This document shows, one piece after another, positions 11,642 to 21,970 of a stretch of 64,000 bases of DNA. Origin of the DNA: Ramazzottius varieornatus (Eukaryota; Tardigrada; Eutardigrada; Parachela; Ramazzottiidae); the NCBI GenBank assembly GCA_001949185.1, contig BDGG01000002.1, positions 6,972,772 through 7,036,771 of the forward strand. Direction: 5' to 3'. Every line of letters begins with the position of its first letter. The first letter of the stretch is position 1. The notes beneath the pieces are model-generated. The model was not told the origin of the DNA, did not search any database, and saw nothing but the letters and a program-made list of their open reading frames with translations. The position numbers and the translations under genes were made by a program.

Positions 11642-12462
11642 CAAGAAGATGCTGCCGGCTCTTCAATCCTACTCTTTAACATCAAGACATCAGAAAAAAC
11701 TCCATAAAACGTTCTCATCAACTCAGCTAGACGCTTCAACCAACTGATTCGCTCCGATGGCGCAACCGGCACGCCGGAAATCATATTGCTCAGCGCCAAC
11801 AAGACAAAGTTCAGCGTCATACGGAGATGCATAGCCGCAGAATCGTTACTAAAATTGATCAACGACGATTTGCAAAACGCCTCACAGTAGTCGATCATCT
11901 CATCCGGGAAGACAAACAAGGAGGAGAAGAAGGTCCTATCTGTCCTCACCGGCGACTTTGACCAGTCCAGATCATGGCCGAAGTCAAGTTCCTCCTCACC
12001 ATCTTCTAAAACCTGCGTCGAACGAGCCGGTTGAGCTTTGTAAAAAAACTGTAAGTCTTTGTCCAGTAAAACTTCGATGAGCTTTTCCGTGGCGGAAGCA
12101 GATGCGTTCTCGAATGTGGCGATGTAGGCAGATGAGACCTGCTGCGCCAGTGCACACAGAGAAGCTCGTTTACGCAAGGTGTCGTCCGTGTCGCGGAACC
12201 GTCTGTATTCATTGATCTTTGCCGGGAGAGCTCCAAGCGCGGAAAGTATGATGGGAAGGACCGCCGCAGAAAGTTCTTCGGAGTTGGCTTGGTCGGCCAA
12301 CAGGCGGAGGAAGGGGATGAATTTGGGCGGCAGAACGGTGGAGCAAGTGGGTAGTTGCTCGATAAAGCTGCGAAGCCACAAACGGTGAGAGTGTGCACTG
12401 GACTGGTCGGAAGCCTCCATTTTGAAACTGATGCAACCAGAGATGTGTACGAAATGAACCAT
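11641..12462 (-). CDS. Unknown helical protein, single exon, 273 aa
   Basis: An uninterrupted 273-codon frame begins at ATG 12462; a second in-frame ATG 14 residues later (MEASDQ) may be the real start. I do not recognise the family. The product looks cytosolic and largely helical, with Leu/Ala-rich amphipathic segments at about 30-130 (PFLRLLADQA, AAVLPIILSALGALP) and 200-265, joined by an acidic linker at about 155-170 (EDGEEELDFGHD). No signal peptide or clear membrane span is visible. Length, composition and the adjoining polyadenylation signal argue for a real gene. The lack of introns is unusual among its neighbours and could reflect a retrocopy. Confidence 0.6.
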   Translation of the reverse strand: MVHFVHISGCISFKMEASDQSSAHSHRLWLRSFIEQLPTCSTVLPPKFIPFLRLLADQANSEELSAAVLPIILSALGALPAKINEYRRFRDTDDTLRKRASLCALAQQVSSAYIATFENASASATEKLIEVLLDKDLQFFYKAQPARSTQVLEDGEEELDFGHDLDWSKSPVRTDRTFFSSLFVFPDEMIDYCEAFCKSSLINFSNDSAAMHLRMTLNFVLLALSNMISGVPVAPSERISWLKRLAELMRTFYGVFSDVLMLKSRIEEPAASS

Positions 12463-14187
12463 GAAGCCGACCGCTACTGCCAGAAAGTTCCCTTAATAAG
12501 CAACCCATGGCAACTTAAATACCTATGTATTTTTGCCGTAGTATGATTTCCATTTTCCAATCATCCTCCATCGTCGGGGAAAATTACATGAATCACGTCA
12601 TTCGTCTGAAGTCGTTCGTTACTTCGTTAACGTTAATAGTGCAGGACAGGAAATCAGCCAGCTCGATTCAAGTACGTTCTAGTACCAGATCTGATCGAAC
12701 GTCGTGACAAACGTTAGCCATTATGTAGTATTGAAGTTAACTTACCTCCCCTTACTTCCGCGTTCAACTTTAACGATATGTCCCCGTACCGAGCAGATTT
12801 CCATGTTACTCTCTCAAGTATGAAGCGTACGATCCGTTTCATCCAAGAACTAAGCTTACCTGAATTCATGAATCAGGGTACGATACCCAGTAAAGTCCCA
12901 AATAAACTGAAACTTCCCATATGAACATTGTCCATTACGGTACAGCCAGCAATATTCTACACCAGCTCGACGTGAAAGCCGACCCGAACTGCCAGCCTAT
13001 ATTCAATAAACCCCTCGGAAGGTAAGTGCTTCACCGCTTCGGATCCTTGAGAAGATCTTCCGACTGCAAGTAATCTGCAAGAAGCAGTCGCAGAGACGGT
13101 GTAAGAACCGGAATACAGTAGTATCAGTCCCATGACGACCTTTTGATGGGGTTTATTCCTCAGAAGTCAGAACCCCGACTGCGCGTCGGGCCCCTGCGAC
13201 GAGTAGCACAGGATCAATCACGTGGATTTCACGAATTCAAAAATGCGTCAAATGGACCGTTCGTATTCGTATAAAAGGCGTGGTAAAGTATAACTACTAG
13301 GTCTGCAAGTATGACTTTACGGTTTTTCTGAGTGAGTATTTTTGAAAATTCATGTCTCTGGCGATATGAAAGGGAGAAACGAGAAATTCTCGTTTCTCCC
13401 TTTCGTAAATGATAGTAGATACAACAGCCTTCTGCTTAAGGTATTGGAGACCCTAATCCGTGCATTTTCTTGGTTTTGTACGAGAATGTTTTACGATCGC
13501 AAATTTTCAGAAATCACCTCCACCTGGAATTCTATTTCTTGTAGTCACACCAAGACAGTTGAAACTTCGGACACTACAAAAAAAGAAACCTCAACAAAGA
13601 CGCTAGCGAATGATCGTTCAGTTTCGGCAAGAACTTAACTTAATGCTGCCTCTTCGGTTTCTATAGAAGCAGCGCAAAAGAAACCAGTAGCTACTGGCTA
13701 AACAGCCCAACAGACCAATTAATTTTGTGACGTCAAAGACCACGTTCTTATTCATCTGGCGAATATTTGATTCGTGCTGCGGGTAGAAATCCGGCTGGAT
13801 TGTAGTACTGATTGGAACAGAGAAATTGATTGATCAGAAAAGTCAATATCGAGCTGCTGAAGCCTGGAGAGCAATGTCAACAAATGCCTCTGATACAGTT
13901 AGCTGCTGTTTCTCCCAATAGCAACCTACTTTCCAGCCTTGATCGACTGTCTGGAAAAGGCAGTGTTGTGGAACAGATGTCTTGAAGCGCTTGACTGGTG
14001 AGGAAAAGGACGACAGGAGCAACAGCAGCCAGTGTTTTACTCGGTACTGATATCGCTGGCGTATGTTGAATGTTGATTCTTTGCAGGCCACAGACACGGC
14101 CTTTATTAGCTGGTGTGTTTCAGTGTTTGCTAAATCAATTTGTTCTGGTGTTCGCAGGACGTTTATGGCTTGTTTTACGGCGTTTAG
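12463..14187. other. Intergenic, no gene recognised; contains a perfect hairpin
   Basis: It separates the divergent 11641 gene and the sulfotransferase. A TATAAAAG-like sequence occurs near 13270, and a perfect inverted repeat at 13368-13404. A minus-strand open frame at 13843-14283 runs antisense across the first sulfotransferase exon and has no recognised domain. Confidence 0.35.
13368..13404. repeat. Perfect inverted repeat, 18-base arms, 1-base spacer
   Basis: GAAAGGGAGAAACGAGAA is followed after one A by its exact reverse complement. The arms are purine-rich on one side and pyrimidine-rich on the other. Confidence 0.95.
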
Positions 14188-17100
14188 ATGCGGATGCCAG
14201 TGTGGAGTCGACGTCTGCTTATCCTGATCATCCTCTCGTTTGCGTCCCTCCAGGTTGGTCAGAAATTCCGTCACCCCTGTCATTTTTCTACGATAAATTG
14301 CGTATTACAGTAACGACCGTAATTCAATTTTGGGTGTAAAATTATCGTAGAAGAATGGTCTGTTCTGAAATGTATAATTTAGTTATATTGCATTTTTTTC
14401 CGCAGGTTTTGCAAGTTTATTGCCCAGGATGGGTGTGTAATACTACTGGTGAGTTTTCGGAAAGAGATGAAGTCTTGCCGGCGCCGAGAAAGCGATATGG
14501 CAAGGCGAAAGTTCAAATGCAAATGTTCAACGACGAACGGCACGAAGGCATTTCGTTGTGGAATGACGAGGAACAAAGCCCACGCCGCGACGTGAAAGTC
14601 GACCTGAACAACTCGGATATCTTGGTTTTTCTGCACATCCAAAAAACTGGTGGAACTGTCTTCGGACGGAATATGGTCAAGAGTCTGTACGATCCGTCCA
14701 CGGGAAGAAATGCTTGCAGTTGCAGACCGGAAGCCAAACGGTATAAATGAAATCAATTATTGAACTTATCTATTCCTTGATATATCATTCAGTTCTTTTG
14801 GGGTTGCAAAACGGTCTTCCCACTTCCCACTTCACTATTGTCCGAGTGATCAAGATGGAACAATTGTTAAAGTGCGAATGATCGATTTCATCTTGCAGCT
14901 TTCGAATTTGAGCTCCAAAGTCTCCCATGTGGAATAATCTATTCCACGATTTGTCAGCTCTAGTCGATTGATGTGTTTATTCTCTTCGACAGGTGTAAGT
15001 GTTATCGACCCGGTGGTGGTTCACAAGAATGGCTCTTCAGCCGGTTCTCGACCGGATGGAAATGCGGACTGCACGCAGGTACGAAAAATAAAACTTCAAA
15101 TTTGTGCTTGCATGGCGCAAGATCAAGCAAACTCATTTCCGTCATTTCAGATTACACAGAGCTGATTCACTGCGTGGACCAAGTAATGGCTCCAAAAGAC
15201 ACACGCAATTTCCCTCCACGAAGGTTCGTTTAGTATTTTTTTATTGGATTCTCTAGTGTGCGCTGTTGAAATAGTCCAATTCACAAATGCATCCATCAGT
15301 GCTTTGATATGATGATTATTCTTCCGGGAGAGCTATGCAAAGCACGGTGGTATTTTGCATAGTCTTTAGTCGTTAAAGTGTATGTTCGTAAGGCCTTTGC
15401 AGAATAATCCATCAGGGCTTAAAGACTGAACTTTCAGGGAACTTTACAAAGATGAGGTCTTTCTTTGAAATTTGAGTGAAGGATTGCATTAGACATTACT
15501 CGAACTCCATTTTCTCCTTCCTCCTTCCGGAGTCCTCACTGCATGTCAAGGAAGGATAAGCGGGATGAAACGGAGGAAATGTGGCAAAGCCCTCGAAGCT
15601 AAACGAACTCTTTTACATGATACAGTCGCTGCTGATTATACTCCTTGACGAGCTCGTCCAAGTATCCGCTGGCCTTCAATCGATTTTCCAATCTTGCTTG
15701 AATCGAAAAATATTGGACGCATAGGCCAGAAATATGCGGAGGGTAGCGCTTACCAAATCTTCCCTTCAAGATTTACAAGGCACTTTTTGCTCTCCAAAAA
15801 CATGGCTGACTCAAACCATTCTGAGTAGTCTTCTAAGGAAAAACTATATACTCGCATACAGCACAACCGAGTTTAATGCCATGGGTGAGCTTACCAACGG
15901 TTCATGGGGGATCGAATAACAATTTTTCTGTAGCCACACTGTTCAACTAGTGCCACCGAAAGTTCAAGAATGAAGGAAGTTGTCACGCCGCCTTTTGCAT
16001 TTTCCCGGCAGGAGGGTTGTTCTGATTTCTTCCATCTGTGCCCTGGATGAATAGCGCCCTCGTCTAACAGAATTTGTTTCAGCCCCTTTACTCCCCCATT
16101 CACTAGCTTATGGCGCCTTATTTGCCCATATTGTGTTGCATGTATGCCGTCGTGCACTTTAGGGTTACTATGATCAATTTGACACTCTGTATCTTGACAA
16201 AGCCACGTGAAGACATTTCACTTTTTCCTTCTATTGAGCTGTCAACGGAGTAATTGACCTGTCGGCCCTTTGTTGCAGATATTTCTACATGACACTCCTG
16301 CGGGATCCATATCGTCGATACCTGAGCGAGTTCCTCCATGTTCAGCGCGGGGCCACCTGGAAAAACGCCCGACATTGGTGCGGCGGAAGGTTCGCCAGCG
16401 ACGGAGAACTTCGGCAGTGCTTTCAAGGCGACACTTGGGGTGAGTATATTTAACGATCACCAACCCGTCGTCTAAGACCAACAAACGGCGCGCTTCCGCC
16501 ATCAGGAGAGCAACACATTCCTTGAACAGCTTTGGCTTATCAAAATAGAAATCAGGGCATCATTGCAGTCATGAGAATTCGCGCACTAGTCCTCACTTTC
16601 TACTGGGACCATAGCACTTTTCAGGCTGTTTCTTCTTGACTTACGGTATCTGGGCTCAAATCAATTCAAACGAGGAACAACCCGCGAAAGAATCTTTCTT
16701 TCGATTCACATTTTTCGAATGTTGATTTATTGATGAAGCGCCATCTGTGATCGCAGTGCCTCTCGATCAAAGATGGCGCCACGGTACGATAATTGGTCTT
16801 GTTTTCTGCTTCATAGAGGGCGTTTCGCTGGACGACTTCCTCGCCTGCCCCGACAACCTTGCCGCGAACCGTCAAACCCGAATGCTAGCTGATCTTCGGG
16901 AAGTTGGGTGCTACAACAAGTCCGCCATGTCTGGTCAGGACCACGACCGGCTGATGCTAGCTAGTGCCAGAGCCAACCTCCGCAAAATGGCCTTCTTTGG
17001 TATCATCGAACACATCGACGACACGCAGATACTCTTCGAAGCCACCTTCGGCCTTAGGTTTGCTGAGAGACTCAACAATTCCTACGAACCTCGCGGAGAG

Positions 17101-17256
17101 AACTTCACTATGACCGATCATCAAAGAAGGAAATTTATGGAGAAGATCGCCCTGGATGTGGAGCTGTTCGACTACGCCAAGCTTCTCTTTCGACAACGAG
17201 TTCAAGCTGTGAGAAATAGTACCCCGAACCCAAAGCGTTTTCTTGGTATTTCGTGA
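14188..17256 (+). CDS. HS6ST: Heparan sulfate 6-O-sulfotransferase
   Basis: Golgi type II membrane enzyme that transfers sulfate from PAPS to the 6-O position of glucosamine in heparan sulfate. Six exons: 14188-14253, 14406-14740, 14993-15078, 15151-15223, 16279-16439 and 16817-17256, joined to 387 codons with stop. Exon 1 encodes a signal anchor with basic residues before LLILIILSFASL; an in-frame TAG directly precedes its ATG. Exon 2 has the PAPS 5'-phosphosulfate loop in FLHIQKTGGT. Exons 3-4 read EWLFSRFSTGWKCGLHADY, exon 5 has the 3'-phosphate motif LLRDPYRRYLSEF and HVQRGATWK, and exon 6 has NRQTRMLADL and FDYAKLLFRQR near the end. Total length is normal for the family. The exon 1 donor (GTTGGT) is non-consensus, so the N-terminus is the least certain part. 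6-O sulfation shapes FGF and other growth-factor signalling. Confidence 0.92.
16739..16781. repeat. Short hairpin in sulfotransferase intron 5
   Basis: GCGCCATCTGTGATCG is followed after about 10 bases by CGATCAAAGATGGCGC, giving 16-base arms with one mismatch, just upstream of exon 6. Confidence 0.8.
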
Positions 17257-18703
17257 TGTTTTACTTTCTTTTCTCGGTTCCTTGTCTTCGAAATTACTTG
17301 TTGCAATACTGACCAAAGACAGATGCCCAAGTGGATCTTTTCACTTTTAACCTTTAGTGCCGAAGTTCTTCCCTTCGAGGAGATATTTGTGCTTTTTAGT
17401 GAAATATAGATTCTGGTTTTCAATGGGTGCCTTTTGAAGCTTCATATCTTTTTGCTTTTGACTGGCTGCTTGCGGAAGTGTGTCATGTACGGAGCACCTG
17501 AGTATCGTACTCACAAATGGTGTATCTATTCCTATCGATTTGATGTTTTTGGCGCTAGCAGCTAACGCAATTTTGTCGATCAAACGTAAATACTTGAGCG
17601 CTCCTCTTCTGCCGCTGAAGAGGCTTCCAGAGCTGAGCCTATCAGTCTGACAACTTTCTTGGAAACGCGCGCATTAGGTGAACCTCACGAATGGGAAGAA
17701 AGTAATATACAGTGTAGGAAGCTTACGCATCTGTCCTGTGATAAGCTCAAGTTTATTGTACTTTACGTGACTATGATAAATCCTGATCAGAATTTCTCCC
17801 AATGCCTGTCATGAGCTCGTGATCAAGAGCTCGTGATCGGAGGTTTTAGGGAGTTTGATCAGAAGCCATTTGGGCAGTAGCCTCAAGCATCTTCGTGATG
17901 GAGACCCCCTAGTCAGCATCTGGCAATCTAATCACGTTATAATGGATTCCTCCTGTTACAAATGTGACCGCCAAAGAGCCACGCAAAGTAGCAGCAGGGG
18001 CAAAGGCAGAGGTGGCTTTCCCACAAAGATCACACACAGCGCCAATCCTTGCAGTCGCATACAGCATGTCCGCTGCTTCCGTTCAGGGCCATCCTCCACC
18101 GGCAATCGCCTGAACCCTTTATTTCAACGGGAAGCCAGTATCAGATCAGGATATTTCTCCTCGTCAGCTAGTTTCTTACCAGTTATTCCCATTACACAAT
18201 ATAGCTTCTATACTGGATTAGCCCACGTAAGAAGAGCCAACTAGTCCCTTCAAGCAGCCTTCCTAACCCTCCTGATAGCATACCGATACTATCTCCTTCT
18301 GTCCTAGCTCTCGTATGAAATTGACCACATAATCCCTACTTGTGATCCGATCAATTTCTGGACGATTTCCCAGGGTGGACCGAGGATCGAGCTCTAACTA
18401 CGGAGTGACACATCGGAAAAGCTTTCGTACTCATTTAGCTCGTATCACGGTTTGACAGTTGGGAGGCCATTGTACGCGGCCAGAATGGAAGACCCATCGC
18501 CCCGAGGTTGCAATAACGATGGTGGTCCCGTTATTCAATTATCCTTGGAGTCATCATCACAAACGATCTTTCCACTGGGCCTTGCTGTTTGATGCAAGAA
18601 GCACGAGCCAATCTTCTTCCAACTGTTTTTCTTCTCACTGCGTTCGGGCTTCTGAAAGCAAATTCAGAGTATTCAAATTTTTTAAATACTGTACTGGAAA
18701 AAA
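17257..18703. other. Intergenic between sulfotransferase and globin, no gene recognised
   Basis: It contains a 12-base direct repeat GAGCTCGTGATC at about 17813 and 17827. An open frame at 17855-18244 has no recognised domain. Confidence 0.35.
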
Positions 18704-20296
18704 ATGGGCATGCGGCATTCGAGAACCAAGAGCATCGAGAACGAGAAGAACCTTGTGGAGAGTACCGTGGAAGTTGCCTCGCCTACGCCCAACCGGAAGA
18801 AGAATGTCATGTCCAGTATTCTGGCTATACGGCGGTTATCTACCGCTTCGAACACCCATGTTTTCACCAAGCCGGTCATATCCGATCGCGACAAGAAAAT
18901 CCTGCTGGAATCTTTTGGTACCTTGCGAGAAAGTATTACGAAGCTGGGGATTTTGACCTTCCTATGGTAAGAGCAAGAGCGTGTTGGGAAATCCCATGTG
19001 ACTATATTTCCCTAACCTTTTACCGATCTGTGCATTACAGTCTGTTCGAGACACATCCGGAAATGATTCAGTTCTTTGGGAACCTAAGAGATTTACCTCC
19101 AGACATGATAAAGGAATCAAAAGAGCTCAGACAACACGCTCTTCGAGTAATGGGCTTCATTGAAAAATGTATCGCAAGAATCAGCAGTCCGGAAAAGCTG
19201 GATGCCATCATTAGACAACTGGGACGCCACCATGTAAGTCAGTTCAGCAAGATTTCTGCTAGATTGAATTTTCACCTGAAAGTGTTGGTACACCTTACTG
19301 TTCTCCAGGTACGCTACGGAGCTCCACCAGCTTTTCTTCAGGTATTGTCTTGCACGATACTTCGACTGAACCGCAGTGACGTATGGTACGAGGAGCGGGG
19401 TCATACTTTGCTCAGCTACGTCACGCTTACGTCGCAAAGCCTAAGAAGCCTGCGCATTGCTCGTGACGTATGGTGAGCAAAGTTGTACACTGAGCAAAGT
19501 GAGACCTCGCTCCTCGTACGAGGAGCCCGACTTTGGCCACGAGCATACTTTGTCCAGTCAAGTCCTGCAGGTGGCAATGTTGGCTTCCTGGGTGGGTTGA
19601 AATCAGCTGATCACGTTGACCGCCATAAGGCGACCGAGGAAGAGTGGACAAGGTTTTAGCCCTTCTGATTTTCCGTAGAAATCAAGGTAGTAGCCAATGT
19701 GTACCTACCGCATGAGCACCTTGTTTCTTTTTTGGAAGTCACATGTGACTCATTGAGCGATGTTGCGATAGGTTATCTTCCCCAAGCGGCGCACTGCGCT
19801 TCCAGTCTGGAATTTCTCCCGTCCTGATCTTCCAGTTATTCTCACTTTTGAGTGGACAGAAATGAATAAGTGTTTGAAGATTCTTGCGAATAATTGTGAG
19901 ATTTTGATAGCGGAAGATTAGTGAGACATCGTCAGTGGACAAAGTTGTCGCCAGTTCGGGCAAACGGACAAAGTTGGGTCTCACTCCTCGAGCAGTAGAT
20001 GGCTTCGCAGTGCCGTCATGCATACACCCAAACGGAAGTCAGAATCTCCGGAAATTATTTTTATTCAATTGCCGAAACGTTTCCGCGTGGGTTCACTGAC
20101 TAATTCCTTACTTCTGCATGCTTTGTAGCTCGTAGGACCTCAGTTCATAAACGCGATTAGGCTGCACCTCGAGACCCGATGGAGTCCGGAAACCGAAGAT
20201 GCATGGCTGAATTTGTTTTCCTACATCGCTTATGGGATGAAGCAGGCCATGCTTACGGCAACGGATGTCCAAACTCCAACGCCAGATTTACTATGA
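18704..20296 (+). CDS. Globin, neuroglobin/globin X-like, possibly myristoylated
   Basis: Haem protein of the globin fold. Four exons: 18704-18966, 19041-19233, 19309-19341 (33 bases) and 20129-20296, joined to 219 codons with stop. The N-terminal extension of about 60 residues is basic and Ser-rich. Helix A/B starts ISDRDKKILLESFGTL. Phe99/Phe100 in IQFFGNL mark the CD corner. His120 in LRQHALRVM is the distal E7 position and His152 in QLGRHHV the proximal F8. The spacing of 32 matches neuroglobin, which is hexacoordinate. Intron 1 falls in phase 2 near the end of helix B, the conserved globin B12.2 position. The start MGMRHS fits the N-myristoylation pattern (Gly2, Ser6) known for globin X; a Cys for palmitoylation is absent. 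Intron 3 is swollen by inverted repeats. Confidence 0.9.
19386..19519. repeat. Inverted repeat, 30-base arms, globin intron 3
   Basis: GTACGAGGAGCGGGGTCATA and CTTTGCTCAG at 19386-19415 is mirrored as the reverse complement at 19490-19519 with two or three mismatches. The spacer is about 75 bases. Confidence 0.85.
19516..19995. repeat. Second, imperfect inverted-repeat element, globin intron 3
   Basis: It begins at the shared palindrome CCTCGTACGAGG, with ACGAGGAGCCCGACTTTG and ACTTTGTCCA. It ends with TGGACAAAGTTG and CAAAGTTGGGTCTCACTCCTCG, which is partly complementary. Related ACTTTGTCC words recur near 43320 and 54400. Confidence 0.5.
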
Positions 20297-20946
20297 AAAC
20301 CTCTATTTTACTTGAATAGATGTGGTCCTGCAGCGCACATGTTACTAGAGTCATCTTGTTTTTACCAGTCGTTTCGCTGTTACACTCGAAATCGTTTTCA
20401 GATTTTCATTGCTCCGTAAGCCATCAAGCACTTCAACTACAGAATAGGCACCTTGCGATTTCAACGAAAAAGCTTGAACAGATGATTAAAATCATTAGTG
20501 AAAAATGGTTCCGGATGAGAGATCTGCTTTCTCAAGATCTTAATATTCCGAGAACTTAATATTCCGAGAACAAGGATTTTTGAGTTTAGAAGTCAAGATA
20601 AGATTGATTTTCGGACGATAATCATCTTCATGCCAATTATTTTGGTCATTTCTTCGAGGCTTTCGTTAAAACCGCAAGATCCCTGTTTCCCTCTTTCGCA
20701 GGGACTCATACTATTAAAAGAAGAAGACACTGTGGTAAAGTTCTTTGGGTATGTTTAGAAACTGTCTGTGTCAAGTGTCATAAGACATCGAACCGATCAT
20801 CACCACATTCTAACGCCTAATTATCCCTGATGATAATTATCGTCCCCCTAACGCATTCTTGTTTCTTCCGGGCCCTTTCATACTGCAGACACACTTTCAG
20901 GGTGGCGACCTCACCATCATCACGTTCATTGAGAAAGCCGAGGTGA

Positions 20947-21073
20947 GGGAGCTGGGCAAACAAGACGTACAAGCTAGGTTGTTATGTCTAGCGGCGCATG
21001 TCTTCATTGGTACGGAAAGGAAGGGTGCGCCACTTGGGACACCCATCTTGTAGGTAATGTTGGCCCAGCTCCC
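20947..21073. mobile_element. Foldback element copy 6, intergenic
   Basis: The copy starts GGGAGCTGGGCAAACAAGAC with TAGCGGCGCATG, and ends GTGCGCCACTTGGGACACCC...GGCCCAGCTCCC. Confidence 0.8.
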
Positions 21074-21804
21074 GTGGAAGCTCCCGGGAAGAGCATTCGG
21101 CTTCCGTACAGAGGAAACTGTTTTGGTAAATCTGATGTGGTAAATCTGATGTGAGCGTTCAGCTAAGTTAAGTTAGTCAGGGTGACCGCAAGCCATGTCA
21201 GTTCTTTTTGGAAATGTTTTCCTCGATGTGCTGGCTAACAAGTGCCTGACCACAGCAAAACCATAGTACATCATCAAGAACGTTGAAAGTTAATTCGATA
21301 AGGAAATGGAAGTCTAGACTGATCATTCGGTACTTCCGCGGATTCCCCCCAATGTGCTGGTCTCATCGCTGTGGGGAATAGACTCAACACATAAACAGAG
21401 AACCGTTTTTGCAACAAGATTGTGTACTTTGGCCGGCGACTCGACAGCCGGCTGTTCAGGCCATCAAAGCACCTCGCTAATGGGAAATATCATTAACGCA
21501 CTGCGTGTAGCTCGCTGCACCAGAATACAGTCCGACACCGCCGTAAACATCCTGGCTCAAAAAAGTGTTAGTTCTCCGACCCTGTTATTATCCCATCTTT
21601 TAACCGAAATCAACCACGGCTCACCTTTCATCCAAATCCCTGCACGTTATTCTGCACAGTAAGAGTTCAACATATCGAGATCCTCCGCCTTTGTACATGC
21701 AGTACGAGCAGGACGCGAAAAGAATCGGAGGTGGCGTCACCAACCGCTAGGTTCAGGTGCGGCACCAGCGTCAAGTAGATGTAGATCTTCGTTACGTTAC
21801 CTAC

Positions 21805-21970
21805 GAATACGCTCACAATGCGTAACACTTTTGATAATACTCGACTGTTTGAAGACCCGAAATGTATCATTCGAGCATGGCCCGCCGCGACACAGGACCT
21901 GTCAAGACTATCGCTGCACCCCTTTGGAGGTCCTGCTTGGTCACATTTGTGGCACCTAATATTTGAACTT
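21805..21970 (-). CDS. Doubtful Ly6-like Cys-rich exon
   Basis: On the minus strand an AG acceptor is followed by a frame reading CHKCDQAGPPKGC then SDSLDRSC, ending at a GTAACG donor-like site. The Cys spacing resembles the start of a Ly6/uPAR three-finger domain. No matching signal-peptide exon or terminal CN motif was established, so this may be chance or a gene remnant. Confidence 0.15.

Noticed and set aside
13843-14283. 146-codon minus-strand open frame antisense to sulfotransferase exon 1
   Set aside because: No recognised domain and no splice partners; the signal-anchor exon on the plus strand joins in phase with the enzyme.
18589-19476. 295-codon plus-strand open frame overlapping the globin gene
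   Set aside because: It reads through globin exons and introns in another frame and has no domain; the spliced globin model explains the conservation.
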